From Geobacter sp. UBA6802 (GTDB taxonomy: Bacteria > Desulfobacterota > Desulfuromonadia > Geobacterales > Pseudopelobacteraceae): a stretch of 25,581 nt of DNA. Of this stretch, positions 15,837 to 23,455 are shown one piece after another. Made by a program: the position numbers and the translations under genes. The stretch spans positions 1,586 to 27,166 of the forward strand of contig DKFG01000039.1 of the NCBI GenBank assembly GCA_002452325.1, written 5' to 3'. Position 1 is the first letter of the stretch; each line of letters begins with the position of its first letter. Under the pieces are notes generated by a model. The model saw only the letters and a list, made by a program, of their open reading frames with translations. It ran no database searches and was not told the DNA's origin.

Positions 15837-18245
15837 TTACTTCTTGTGAACCGTTGCTGCATCAACAGTCTTGCCGGAACTGTGGCAGGCCGCGCATGAA
15901 TCTGCCTTGGCTGCACTGCGAGCAGTACCTGCCAACGTGACACCGCCCATAGAGATACTGTGATTACCTGCATTACTGCTGCCATGGCATGAAAGACACG
16001 ATGCCGTGTATGCAGGAATAGCCAGGTCAGTCGCATTAGGCATGCTGGCGCGATTCTGGGCAACGGTACCAGAACCCAAGGTTACGCTGGTACTCAGCAA
16101 GGCGTTTGATGGAGTGCTGTTATAGGTGCCTGGTACGTGGCAGGATTCGCAGTTTTTCAGTACACTTGGAAACTTGACTTTGCTCCAATCGTAGAAGTAA
16201 ACACCGCTGGTACCGCGATCACGAACAAACATGTAGGGGTTACCCTCTGCCTTGCGCATGGAACCGGCATGGATGCCGTGCAGCATGTCTTTCAGGTTGT
16301 TGGAGGCCTCGGGATAGGCAGCCGGATTATCCGGGTCAACCCCTGATGCTACCATCTTGGCCCGCTCTGCAGCAGTCAGGTTAGCAACGTTTGCGCCGCG
16401 TCCACTGCTTGAAAGGTTCGGATTGTGACAAACCACACAGAGCTGTGTGTTGTACGTTCTGCTGCCGCCGTGGAATACCAGCATGTCATGACACTTAAAG
16501 CATTTTTCGTTATCTACGATGGTGCGTCGTGGAGTATCGCCAGTTGCTGTTTTTGATACACCTTTAACGTAACGAACGGAAGATGCGCTAATACCCTCGG
16601 TGCCGGCACTTTGTGTAACATTGCCCTGCATCAGCACAGTGCGCATGGTTGCACCTGCCGGGAAACGTGCAGCATTTGCCGCGCCGCCGTTCAGTACGGC
16701 TGTGTAATACCCGCTTGCATCCGGTCCAGTCAGTGAACCATTGGCATTGCCTGCTGAACCTGCAGCAAGCAGGTTGGCGAGCGTAACACTTGCAGGCTGA
16801 CCAGCTGCTTTACCCAGGTTGTTAAAGTCATTGGGCTCTGCTATGCCGTCTTGGGCCATTGAATAGGCAACAATAAAGCTGATTGAGTTGGTGAAGCCGG
16901 TAAATGAACTGAAGTTAACCGGAGTTGTAAAGCTGTTGCCCCTTCCCTTCATCACTCTGAACGTTACCACTGGCTGGTTGGTGCTGTTTACGCTAACGTC
17001 TTTAATCTCAAATGCAAAGTCAGCGAGTCCGGCTTTTTGAGCAGGGCTGAACGGGCTGTAGAACTGGGTGGAATGGTACTCAGTAACTTTTGCTTCAGTG
17101 TGGCAGGTTGCGCAGTTTGCGTCACTGGTCTGGATGATGTGCACCGGCTTGCCTGCCTTGCTGTTGGCGCCGGTAGCGAAATTGAGGTTGTCGTGGCAGG
17201 AACCACAAGCCATACGGCTGGGTTTTGCCTTCCAGTTATCGCCTTGCGGTGCGGCATCAGTCTTGGTGTGGCACTTGAGGCAGTTTTTCTGTTGAGCTTC
17301 CCCATTGGGGGTACCAATCATAGAATAACCGATGTCGTTGTACTTAACACCGGCATAGTCGTAGCCAGTCTTGGTCAGGCGGTTGCCCATATGGATCTTG
17401 TGAACCATGACGGCAAAATCACCCTGCACTTCACCATCGGCAACATACGTGGTGCCGGTGAATGCGCCACCTGATGATGCAGAGTTGGTACGGCCGATTT
17501 TACGTTGGTCAGTGTGGCAGACTACGCAATAGCGGGGATCGACGCGGCCTGCGTGGGGAGATGTTTTGAAGTAGTCACCGTGACATTCATTACAGGCCGC
17601 CATGCTGGTGACTTCTTTCTTGGTAACAGTGCCGCCTGCAGGTATCCAGTCATAGATAATGTTGGCCGGATTTTTCAGGGCTACAGTGGTGCCGGGGATG
17701 TTACCGGAGAGCTGGATGGCAAGACGGTGGGTCTTGGTGGGCTCATAGGTGACACCACCGGTCTGAGCCGGGTCAGTGATGTCTTTAGCAAAGGTGTAGG
17801 TGTAGGAACCATCTCCATTATCGACTAAGTTGGCTGGTACGCTCTCTGTAGTCGGACGGGAGGTAGCGGTTACCATGTAGTTAATCCACTGGTCAGGCCC
17901 GCCATTGGTTGCCGGTACCAACTTGGCAATGGTGAAGCGAAGGTAGTTCAGGGTGGTTGCGGTGGAGGAAGCCTTTACTCCCATCCCTTTGATCGGGTTG
18001 CCGTCAGTGGTCAGCAGTTTGAAGGTAACGACCGGCGGGCTGTTTATGGCCACCTTGATGTCACTCGCTTCGAAAGAAAGCTTGGATAGGGTGTCATTAC
18101 TCATGCTAGCTGCATCAACAACCGGTTTTGAAGGTGTTGGAGCTGGTGCGGAATCGCCGCCCCCTCCGCCGGAGCAGCCGGTGAAAAGCGTTGCTGCAAA
18201 CAGCAGCAGGCATCCTGCGGCACTGATCATGTTTCGTTTCAGCAT
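15837..18245 (-). CDS. OmcA/MtrC-family decaheme c-type cytochrome, outer-membrane lipoprotein (copy 2)
   Basis: 802 residues with ten CXXCH sites in two pentaheme blocks (Cys 218, 240, 322, 347, 378 and 582, 603, 699, 750, 784) alternating with beta-rich domains. Lipobox FTGC gives lipid Cys24, followed by a Gly-rich tether. The HKIHMG and HGIHAG ligand motifs follow the second and seventh hemes. ATG 18245 has AAGGAGGAG upstream; Met6 is a weaker alternative. It shares the first half clearly with the copy at 5487-7781 (CNECH, CGSCHDN-NFATG, SDANC), but its second beta domain (about 400-580) and second heme block differ, including FHGGSRTYNTQLCVVCHNPN. It follows the TetR gene and precedes the barrel gene. 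Probable outer-face terminal reductase of the conduit. Confidence 0.95.
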   Translation of the reverse strand: MLKRNMISAAGCLLLFAATLFTGCSGGGGGDSAPAPTPSKPVVDAASMSNDTLSKLSFEASDIKVAINSPPVVTFKLLTTDGNPIKGMGVKASSTATTLNYLRFTIAKLVPATNGGPDQWINYMVTATSRPTTESVPANLVDNGDGSYTYTFAKDITDPAQTGGVTYEPTKTHRLAIQLSGNIPGTTVALKNPANIIYDWIPAGGTVTKKEVTSMAACNECHGDYFKTSPHAGRVDPRYCVVCHTDQRKIGRTNSASSGGAFTGTTYVADGEVQGDFAVMVHKIHMGNRLTKTGYDYAGVKYNDIGYSMIGTPNGEAQQKNCLKCHTKTDAAPQGDNWKAKPSRMACGSCHDNLNFATGANSKAGKPVHIIQTSDANCATCHTEAKVTEYHSTQFYSPFSPAQKAGLADFAFEIKDVSVNSTNQPVVTFRVMKGRGNSFTTPVNFSSFTGFTNSISFIVAYSMAQDGIAEPNDFNNLGKAAGQPASVTLANLLAAGSAGNANGSLTGPDASGYYTAVLNGGAANAARFPAGATMRTVLMQGNVTQSAGTEGISASSVRYVKGVSKTATGDTPRRTIVDNEKCFKCHDMLVFHGGSRTYNTQLCVVCHNPNLSSSGRGANVANLTAAERAKMVASGVDPDNPAAYPEASNNLKDMLHGIHAGSMRKAEGNPYMFVRDRGTSGVYFYDWSKVKFPSVLKNCESCHVPGTYNSTPSNALLSTSVTLGSGTVAQNRASMPNATDLAIPAYTASCLSCHGSSNAGNHSISMGGVTLAGTARSAAKADSCAACHSSGKTVDAATVHKK

Positions 18246-18371
18246 GTTCTCCTCCTTATGAAATATTGTTTTCCTAGACAGTTACGGCTTTCTCTAATTG
18301 AACTCGAATTGAAGGTTTGTTTCGGTCTGGTGTTTTACCTCCTCTGATTGGTGGATTTGAGATTTTGTCGG

Positions 18372-19046
18372 TTATGCAACCACAACCGGCTTCAAAAGAG
18401 TGCAACAGACAAAATCGATATATTCGTCAACGTTATGAGCCGGTTCCAGTGCCAGATCCTGCATGATCTGCCGGGTCATGAAAAAGTAGTTGATCATCCC
18501 CACCATTGACAGGGTGACATGGCGCGGGTTGGTCGTGGGTGCAATCACGCCGCTCTGCATACCGTCCTTGATCATGGCAACGCATTTTTCAGAGGCTTCT
18601 TTGATACAGGGTTGGATGATTGACTGGTATGCCGGTGATGGGTTGGTAAGTTCTCTGAAATAAAGTATGAGCCAGCAGGGGTTTGAGCTATGAAAAGTCG
18701 CAATTGCCTGACAGGCAGCACGTATTGTTTGGCGCATATCTCCTTCAGTTGTAAAAGCTGAAACAACTGTTTCTCGATAAGCCTGAAACTGTGATTCCAG
18801 AACCGTGTTGTATAGATTTTCCTTGTTTTTGAAGTGGTAGGAGATGAGGGCACTATTGACGTGGGCTGCAGCGGCGATATCACGGATAGAAATGGAATGG
18901 AGACAGCGGGTCTTTAACAGGTCCAGAGTCGCCTCAATGATCCGATCAGCAGTTGAGGTGGTAGTGTCCTCGTTGCCTGACTCAAGGTGGTGTTGTCTGC
19001 CCGTTGTAGAAAAATCTTTTGCCATGATTCTCATTTCATATTGCAT
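18372..19046 (-). CDS. TetR-family transcriptional regulator
   Basis: Up to 224 residues. The N-terminal helix-turn-helix (about 35-80) has the TetR signature ISIRDIAAAAHVNSALISYHFKNKENLY. The ligand domain is all-helical and resembles the CecR-like group, but the ligand is unknown. Start choice is uncertain: ATG 19046, 19034 or 19025 (MAKDFSTTG); the last has a weak GAGAA before it. It is the first gene after the sigma-54 promoter at 19125-19139 and lies 126 bases before the decaheme gene, so it is probably induced with the cytochromes and may feed back on them. A dyad in its leader (19064-19086) is a candidate operator. Confidence 0.92.
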   Translation of the reverse strand: MQYEMRIMAKDFSTTGRQHHLESGNEDTTTSTADRIIEATLDLLKTRCLHSISIRDIAAAAHVNSALISYHFKNKENLYNTVLESQFQAYRETVVSAFTTEGDMRQTIRAACQAIATFHSSNPCWLILYFRELTNPSPAYQSIIQPCIKEASEKCVAMIKDGMQSGVIAPTTNPRHVTLSMVGMINYFFMTRQIMQDLALEPAHNVDEYIDFVCCTLLKPVVVA

Positions 19047-19063
19047 GTAACGGTTATGTACAC

Positions 19064-19086
19064 TTCATTAGTGTCTGTTTAATGAA
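19064..19086. promoter_or_regulatory. Operator-like dyad in the TetR gene leader
   Basis: Perfect 7-bp arms TTCATTA and TAATGAA flank a 9-base centre (23 bp overall). The dyad lies between the predicted sigma-54 start (about 19113) and the TetR start codon, where a bound repressor would block transcription. An overlapping smaller repeat ACACT/AGTGT is at 19060-19074. Confidence 0.5.
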
Positions 19087-19124
19087 TGGATGTAGTTGGT
19101 GCTTTGATTTAATTAATCAGTTGA

Positions 19125-19139
19125 GCAACTTGTGTGCCT
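19125..19139 (-). promoter_or_regulatory. Sigma-54 (-24/-12) promoter of the TetR-cytochrome operon
   Basis: Minus-strand AGGCAC-ACAAG-TTGC matches TGGCAC-N5-TTGC except for the first base, keeping the essential GG and GC with 10 bases between. Predicted start near 19113, about 67 to 88 bases before the candidate TetR start codons. Confidence 0.87.
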
Positions 19140-19235
19140 GTTTTTATAACAATCCGTAATCATTTTGTTAATTTGTGTAGAAGGTTTGCCTGGGATGGTT
19201 ACGAATCAGTGTCGCTTACGCTTTATTCTCTAATC

Positions 19236-19251
19236 TGTTCAATATTCGACA
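19236..19251. promoter_or_regulatory. Enhancer-like dyad, copy 1
   Basis: TGTTCAATATTCGACA, one of three matches to TGTTCRNNNTTCGACA. It is a near-palindrome centred about 130 bases upstream of the predicted start, and probably binds the neighbouring NtrC-type activator. Confidence 0.65.
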
Positions 19252-19324
19252 CCTAATGTGGGGTTGTTGGGGGAAGGGGGGAACTTTGTTAATGATTTAA
19301 ACGTGGTAGTGCTGTTGACGCATG

Positions 19325-19340
19325 TGTTCAAATTTCGACA
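19325..19340. promoter_or_regulatory. Enhancer-like dyad, copy 2
   Basis: TGTTCAAATTTCGACA, 12 of 16 positions self-complementary, 89 bases from copy 1. It is the most symmetrical of the three. Confidence 0.65.
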
Positions 19341-19404
19341 CATTGTTGGCTGGCGCCGGTTTATAGGCAGTTGCTGCAGTATGTTATGAGTTTCAACGGG
19401 TGAT

Positions 19405-19420
19405 TGTTCGTTTTTCGACA
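19405..19420. promoter_or_regulatory. Enhancer-like dyad, copy 3
   Basis: TGTTCGTTTTTCGACA, 80 bases beyond copy 2 and 17 bases past the stop of the activator gene. Confidence 0.6.
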
Positions 19421-19437
19421 GTGAGGTAGGGCAGGTT

Positions 19438-20808
19438 TCAGGTTGGTTTGATGAGCTGGTATTTCTCCATTTTTCCGTAGAGGGTGCCGCGGGCGATATC
19501 CAACGTCTCAGCCGCCTTTTTCAGGTTCCAGTTTGTTTCTTCGAGTACCTTTTTGATGAGGGCTTCTTCAGCCTCTGCCAGCGTTGATGAGGTGAGGTTG
19601 AGCGTGAGACTTGCGGTGTGGCCTTCAGCGGGCCTGATCTGGACCGGCAAGTTATCTTTGTCAAGCACGCTGCTGCGGCTGAAGATGACGGCATGTTCGA
19701 TGATATTGGCAAGTTCTCGGCAGTTGCCGGGCCAATCATAGCTGCAGAGCAGGTTTAATGCCTCGCGGGTAAAACCGTTGATCTGCTTGTGATTGACTGA
19801 GCTGTAGCGTTCCAGAAAGTGCTGGGCAAGCAGCGGGATATCTGATTTACGATCACGCAGCGGGGGGGCATGCAGGGAGACCACATTGAGACGGTAGTAC
19901 AGGTCTTCTCGAAACTGTTTTTCACGCGCAGCAGCGGCCAGATCACGGTTGGTTGCACAGATCAGGCGTACATCGGCCTTGATGGTCTCGCTGCCGCCAA
20001 CCCTTTGAAAGGTGCCCAGTTCAAGAATACGCAGGAGTGAAACCTGGGTGGTGGGAGAGATGTCGCCGATTTCGTCCAGAAACAACGTGCCGCCGGAGGC
20101 TTGTTCAAATAGCCCTTTTTTTCTGCTGACCGCACCGGTAAAGGCACCCTTTTCATGTCCAAAGAGTTCGCTGCTGATCAGCCCTTCGGTTAACGCCGCG
20201 CAGTTGATCTGGATAAACGGTTTGTCCTTGCGACCGCTTTTGGCGTGGATGGCAGAGGCGATCAGTTCTTTACCGGTGCCGCTTTCTCCGGTGATCAGGA
20301 CCGTGGCGCTGGTCTGGGCCACCTGACTGATCATTTCATAGATCTCGAACATCTTGCGGTCCTGGCCAATCAGGTTTTCAAAGCAATACTGTTTTCCACT
20401 CAGACAGTCCGGACATTGTCCGGCCTGTACAGCGGCCCTGTGTGACAAGATGGTTTCTATGGAACGCTCTACCATTTCAAAATCAAAAGGTTTTAACAGG
20501 TAATCATAGGCTCCGGCCTTCATCGCCTTGACCACTTGCGCGGTGCTGTCATCACTGGTCAGGATCAGGATAAAAACCTGGGGATACCGTTCCTTGATCT
20601 CCGTCACCAGCTCGATGCCATCCATCAGCGGCATGCTCAGGTCGGTGATGACAATATCAGCCTGAAAGCACAACAGGCGTTCCAGTGCTTCAGAGCCGCT
20701 TAAGACAGTCTCTACTTGAAAGCGCTGATTAGCGCCGATTCGTTTGTTGAAAATGCGGCAATAGGCCGGTTCGTCATCGACAAACAGGATACGGGTGGTT
20801 GGAGTCAT
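19438..20808 (-). CDS. NtrC-family sigma-54-dependent response regulator (copy 2)
   Basis: 456 residues. Receiver: Asp11-Asp12, phospho-acceptor Asp56, Thr84, Lys106. AAA+ domain: Walker A GESGTGKE (174-181), GAFTGA (221-226), Walker B FLDEIGD. Fis-type helix-turn-helix at the end (LDIARGTLYGKMEKY). Fully equipped to drive sigma-54 transcription. The linker between receiver and AAA+ contains CPDC plus a third Cys (132, 135, 142), absent from the paralogue at 8261-9619. Start and preceding stop overlap by one base (TGATG at 20806-20810). Three dyads and a sigma-54 promoter directly downstream are its likely targets. Confidence 0.96.
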   Translation of the reverse strand: MTPTTRILFVDDEPAYCRIFNKRIGANQRFQVETVLSGSEALERLLCFQADIVITDLSMPLMDGIELVTEIKERYPQVFILILTSDDSTAQVVKAMKAGAYDYLLKPFDFEMVERSIETILSHRAAVQAGQCPDCLSGKQYCFENLIGQDRKMFEIYEMISQVAQTSATVLITGESGTGKELIASAIHAKSGRKDKPFIQINCAALTEGLISSELFGHEKGAFTGAVSRKKGLFEQASGGTLFLDEIGDISPTTQVSLLRILELGTFQRVGGSETIKADVRLICATNRDLAAAAREKQFREDLYYRLNVVSLHAPPLRDRKSDIPLLAQHFLERYSSVNHKQINGFTREALNLLCSYDWPGNCRELANIIEHAVIFSRSSVLDKDNLPVQIRPAEGHTASLTLNLTSSTLAEAEEALIKKVLEETNWNLKKAAETLDIARGTLYGKMEKYQLIKPT

Positions 20809-21212
20809 CAGGCTGTTCTTTCTGCGACCGTTTCGGTCTGGTACTGGTCAGCTGCTGATTTGATCAGGTTTTTCAGGTCATTTCGTTGCCAGGGTTTGGG
20901 CAGAAAACCGAAGATTTCACCGCGCTGCAGTGCCTGGGCAACCATACCAGGCTCAATAAAGCCGGAAAGCATGATCCTGACAATATGGGGCCATCTGGTC
21001 TGGACGTCATGCAAGAACTCAAGCCCGTTTTTTTCAGGCATCTGATAATCGGTGATAACAATCATGACCGGTTCCCGTTCCAGTATGGACAGGGCTTCTG
21101 CGGCTGAACCGGCAGTCAGCAGGGTGATCCCTTCGTTATGGCAGAACCGCTCAAGTGTTTTAAGGATATGTTCCTCGTCATCAACACAGAGTAGTCGCAA
21201 CGCTTCAGGCAT
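20808..21212 (-). CDS. Stand-alone receiver-domain response regulator (copy 2)
   Basis: 134 residues, receiver only: CVDDE (Asp11, Asp12), phospho-acceptor Asp55 in ITDYQMPEKNG, and the Lys-Pro-Trp of LPKPW. The start at 21212 (MPEALRLLCVDDE) is preferred over the longer frame to 21314, because it aligns exactly with the paralogue and gives the same 8-base overlap with the kinase gene (kinase stop at 21205). No output domain. It probably shares the kinase with the NtrC-type protein encoded next. Confidence 0.91.
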   Translation of the reverse strand: MPEALRLLCVDDEEHILKTLERFCHNEGITLLTAGSAAEALSILEREPVMIVITDYQMPEKNGLEFLHDVQTRWPHIVRIMLSGFIEPGMVAQALQRGEIFGFLPKPWQRNDLKNLIKSAADQYQTETVAERTA

Positions 21213-23238
21213 CGTTAACCTCGGGCCGTAACGGCAGCTTGATGGTAAAGGTGGTTCCTTGATTCGGTCGACTTTGCACGCTGATCTCGCCATGATGCAA
21301 TGATATGATATCATTCACTATGCTGAGCCCCAGGCCGGTCCCTTTGCCGGCTTCTTTGGTGGTATAGAACGGTTCAAATATCTTTGACAGCTGATGTTCC
21401 GGAATGCCGCAGCCGCTGTCGGAGATGGCGATGTAGACATATGCGGTATCAGCCCAGCTTCTAAGCGTGACATCGCCACGTTTGTCAATGGCATGTGCTG
21501 CATTGACCAATAGATTCATGAAGGCCTGGTTCAGTTGCTGCGGGCAGCAGAAAACAGCCGGAATTTCTCCATACTGACGATGGATCTGCGCTTTGTGCCG
21601 GAGTTCATGCTGCGTTATCTTGATGGAGCTTTCCAGGCATTCATTAATATCAGCCAGTTTAAAAGAAAAATCGTCAACACGGGAGAAGCTGCGCAGGTTT
21701 TTAACAATATCACTTACCCGGCTTGCCCCCTCCAAAGACTCGGCAATTAACGCCTCAAAATCATCAAGTATGTATTCAATCCCCATCTGATTCCAGTCTT
21801 CACGCAGCTTTTTCAATTCATCTGGTGGAGCACAGGTCTGGACGATAGTGTCCTGATTTCTGATATAGTCGTGTAGTCGTGTCAGATAGATGCGGAGTTC
21901 CTCCAGGTTATTGCTCACAAAACCGATCGGGTTGTTGATGTCATGCGCCACTCCGGCTGCAAGTAGGCCAATACTGGCCATTTTATCCTGATGCAAAATC
22001 ATTGCCTGTCTTGCCCTGAGTTCTGAAAATGCCTTTTCAAGATCACTGCGCCCCTGTTCAAGTTCTCGCGTTGTTGCCTCAAGGTGCCGGGTTCGATCGG
22101 CAATACGCTTCTCAAGGTGGGTGTTTAAGTGAGACAGCGCTGATTCTGCCTTTTCTCGTTCGGCAATTTCTATCTGAAACAGACGGTTTGCCTCTGTTAC
22201 TTTAGAAACTTCAGCTGCCAGTTCATGTTGGGTTTGCGTGATGGTTTTTTCAATCTGTCCCAGTATACGCCAGGCAAAGGTGAACAGTATGAGGCACACC
22301 ATGACGCTGGATAAGAGGGTGATCGTGATGAACTGATGGAATTTCTTGTTTTGTTGTGTGGTGTCGTACAGAAGAATGAATTCACCGATTGCTTGTCCAC
22401 TGGTTTCTTTGAAGGGAAATGATTTGAGGGCATACTGTTTATCGCCAAGGATGGCAGTCTTCCAGGACCTGATAGACAGTGAGCTGCTTTTGGAGTTTGC
22501 AATCAGACGGCTTAGTTCTGGAGGAACCTGATCTATGGATTGTGCTGTGATAATCTTGTCAGGGAACTGATCCCAATCTACCTGTTTTCCCACCCATTGA
22601 TATCCGGTGGCATAGTTTTTTTTGTTCAGGAGCGCTTTGTTGACGGTAATCAGAAAATCGATGTTGTTCAATATACTGATGTCATCAAGAATGTCGGTAA
22701 TTTCAGTACCAAGTTCCAGGTAGCCCAGCAGGCCGGCCCGGTCGCTCCAGGGAATCACCAGTCTGAGGGTGAGGGTGCCAAATGGCCCCAGTTCCAGTCC
22801 ATGAGCAGGCAGGCCGGTTTGCATGGCTCGCTGTATGGAATTACGGGTAATGCGGTCACCGAAATAATCCGGCTGATGAACCCTCAGAAAATTTGTGCCG
22901 TGTATGTCATGGAAATAAAAATGAGTAACGCCGTTTGTAGCAAGTAGTTTCGTGTAAAGCTGGGCACCGGAGTTGAGAACAGCGCGGTTGTGATGCCGCA
23001 TGGCATGTTGCAGGTGTGGGTCGTCAATGATCGTGTGCGCTATCAGTGCCATCAGGTGGTTTTTAGATGACAGCATTTTTTTGAAAATTGAGAGCGTGGT
23101 ACCGTATTCCCGGTCCAATCTGCTGGAAACCTCTGCTCCTCGAATGGCATAAGCACTGTACAGAAAGCTGCCAAGAAGTACCAGGAAGGTCAATGACAGG
23201 GGGACCAGTATGCGGGTGCGTATTTTAGCTTGGTTCAT
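21205..23238 (-). CDS. Membrane sensor histidine kinase (copy 2)
   Basis: 677 residues from ATG 23238. The frame opens at a TTG (23283), but ATG 23238 aligns with the paralogue's start and has AGGTGA upstream. Membrane segments at about 8-30 and 302-323 bracket a periplasmic double-Cache-like sensor containing FLRVHQPDYFGDRITR (117-132), GLELGPFGTLTLRLVIPW and GYLELGTEI. A coiled coil is followed by the kinase core: AAGVAHDINNPIGF with His432, FMNLLVNAAH N-box, DSGCGIP and GKGTGLGLS. The FLRVH-P-GD segment looks like a ligand-contact motif shared by dCache_3-type kinases (recalled family, not verified). First gene of a three-gene operon with a consensus sigma-70 promoter. Confidence 0.94.
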   Translation of the reverse strand: MNQAKIRTRILVPLSLTFLVLLGSFLYSAYAIRGAEVSSRLDREYGTTLSIFKKMLSSKNHLMALIAHTIIDDPHLQHAMRHHNRAVLNSGAQLYTKLLATNGVTHFYFHDIHGTNFLRVHQPDYFGDRITRNSIQRAMQTGLPAHGLELGPFGTLTLRLVIPWSDRAGLLGYLELGTEITDILDDISILNNIDFLITVNKALLNKKNYATGYQWVGKQVDWDQFPDKIITAQSIDQVPPELSRLIANSKSSSLSIRSWKTAILGDKQYALKSFPFKETSGQAIGEFILLYDTTQQNKKFHQFITITLLSSVMVCLILFTFAWRILGQIEKTITQTQHELAAEVSKVTEANRLFQIEIAEREKAESALSHLNTHLEKRIADRTRHLEATTRELEQGRSDLEKAFSELRARQAMILHQDKMASIGLLAAGVAHDINNPIGFVSNNLEELRIYLTRLHDYIRNQDTIVQTCAPPDELKKLREDWNQMGIEYILDDFEALIAESLEGASRVSDIVKNLRSFSRVDDFSFKLADINECLESSIKITQHELRHKAQIHRQYGEIPAVFCCPQQLNQAFMNLLVNAAHAIDKRGDVTLRSWADTAYVYIAISDSGCGIPEHQLSKIFEPFYTTKEAGKGTGLGLSIVNDIISLHHGEISVQSRPNQGTTFTIKLPLRPEVNDA

Positions 23239-23318
23239 ATATCGGGTGTCACCTGTGTGAAGCGCGTATTTTGCCGTATACAACCGTTTTTGTTAAAATT
23301 CATTAAAATATGGTTTTA

Positions 23319-23346
23319 ATTATAACAAAGCGTCTGGTTCTGTCAA
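23319..23346 (-). promoter_or_regulatory. Consensus sigma-70 promoter for the second sensor operon
   Basis: On the minus strand TTGACA (23341-23346), a 16-base spacer and TATAAT (23319-23324), a perfect match in both hexamers. Predicted start near 23311, giving a leader of about 70 bases to ATG 23238. Confidence 0.85.
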
Positions 23347-23397
23347 TTCCGGTGGCAAGTTGCCTCTGACTATCTGCGAATGGCAAGTTGTTGCAAC

Positions 23398-23426
23398 TGG
23401 ACATGACGTTGCTGGTTCAGTATAAA
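23398..23426 (+). promoter_or_regulatory. Sigma-70 promoter for the yicC-gmk-rpoZ unit
   Basis: TGGACA (23398-23403), a 17-base spacer and TATAAA (23421-23426), five of six matches in each hexamer. The predicted start is near 23433, just before the GGGAGGG ribosome site. It diverges from the kinase promoter about 50 bases away. Confidence 0.6.
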
Positions 23427-23455
23427 CGGTTGGTAGCTACGAGCTGGGAGGGAAT

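Larger units (their letters stand above)
19047..19437. other. Enhancer and promoter region of the TetR-cytochrome operon
   Basis: 391 bases with no credible gene. It contains three copies of a 16-bp dyad, a -24/-12 promoter and an operator-like dyad, all oriented toward the TetR-cytochrome operon. No strong terminator for the upstream sensor operon is visible, so some read-through is possible. Confidence 0.8.

Noticed and set aside
23239..23283. Longer N-terminus for sensor kinase 2
   Set aside because: It starts at TTG without support; ATG 23238 aligns with the paralogue.
23353..23390. Direct repeat TGGCAAGTTG (23353 and 23381)
   Set aside because: Exact 10-mer copies 28 bases apart between divergent promoters, but too short and without a known regulator to call an operator.
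23381..23395. Sigma-54-like TGGCAAGTTGTTGC before yicC
   Set aside because: The GG and GC are separated by 9 rather than 10 bases and no enhancer-like repeat is nearby; a sigma-70 promoter explains the gene.
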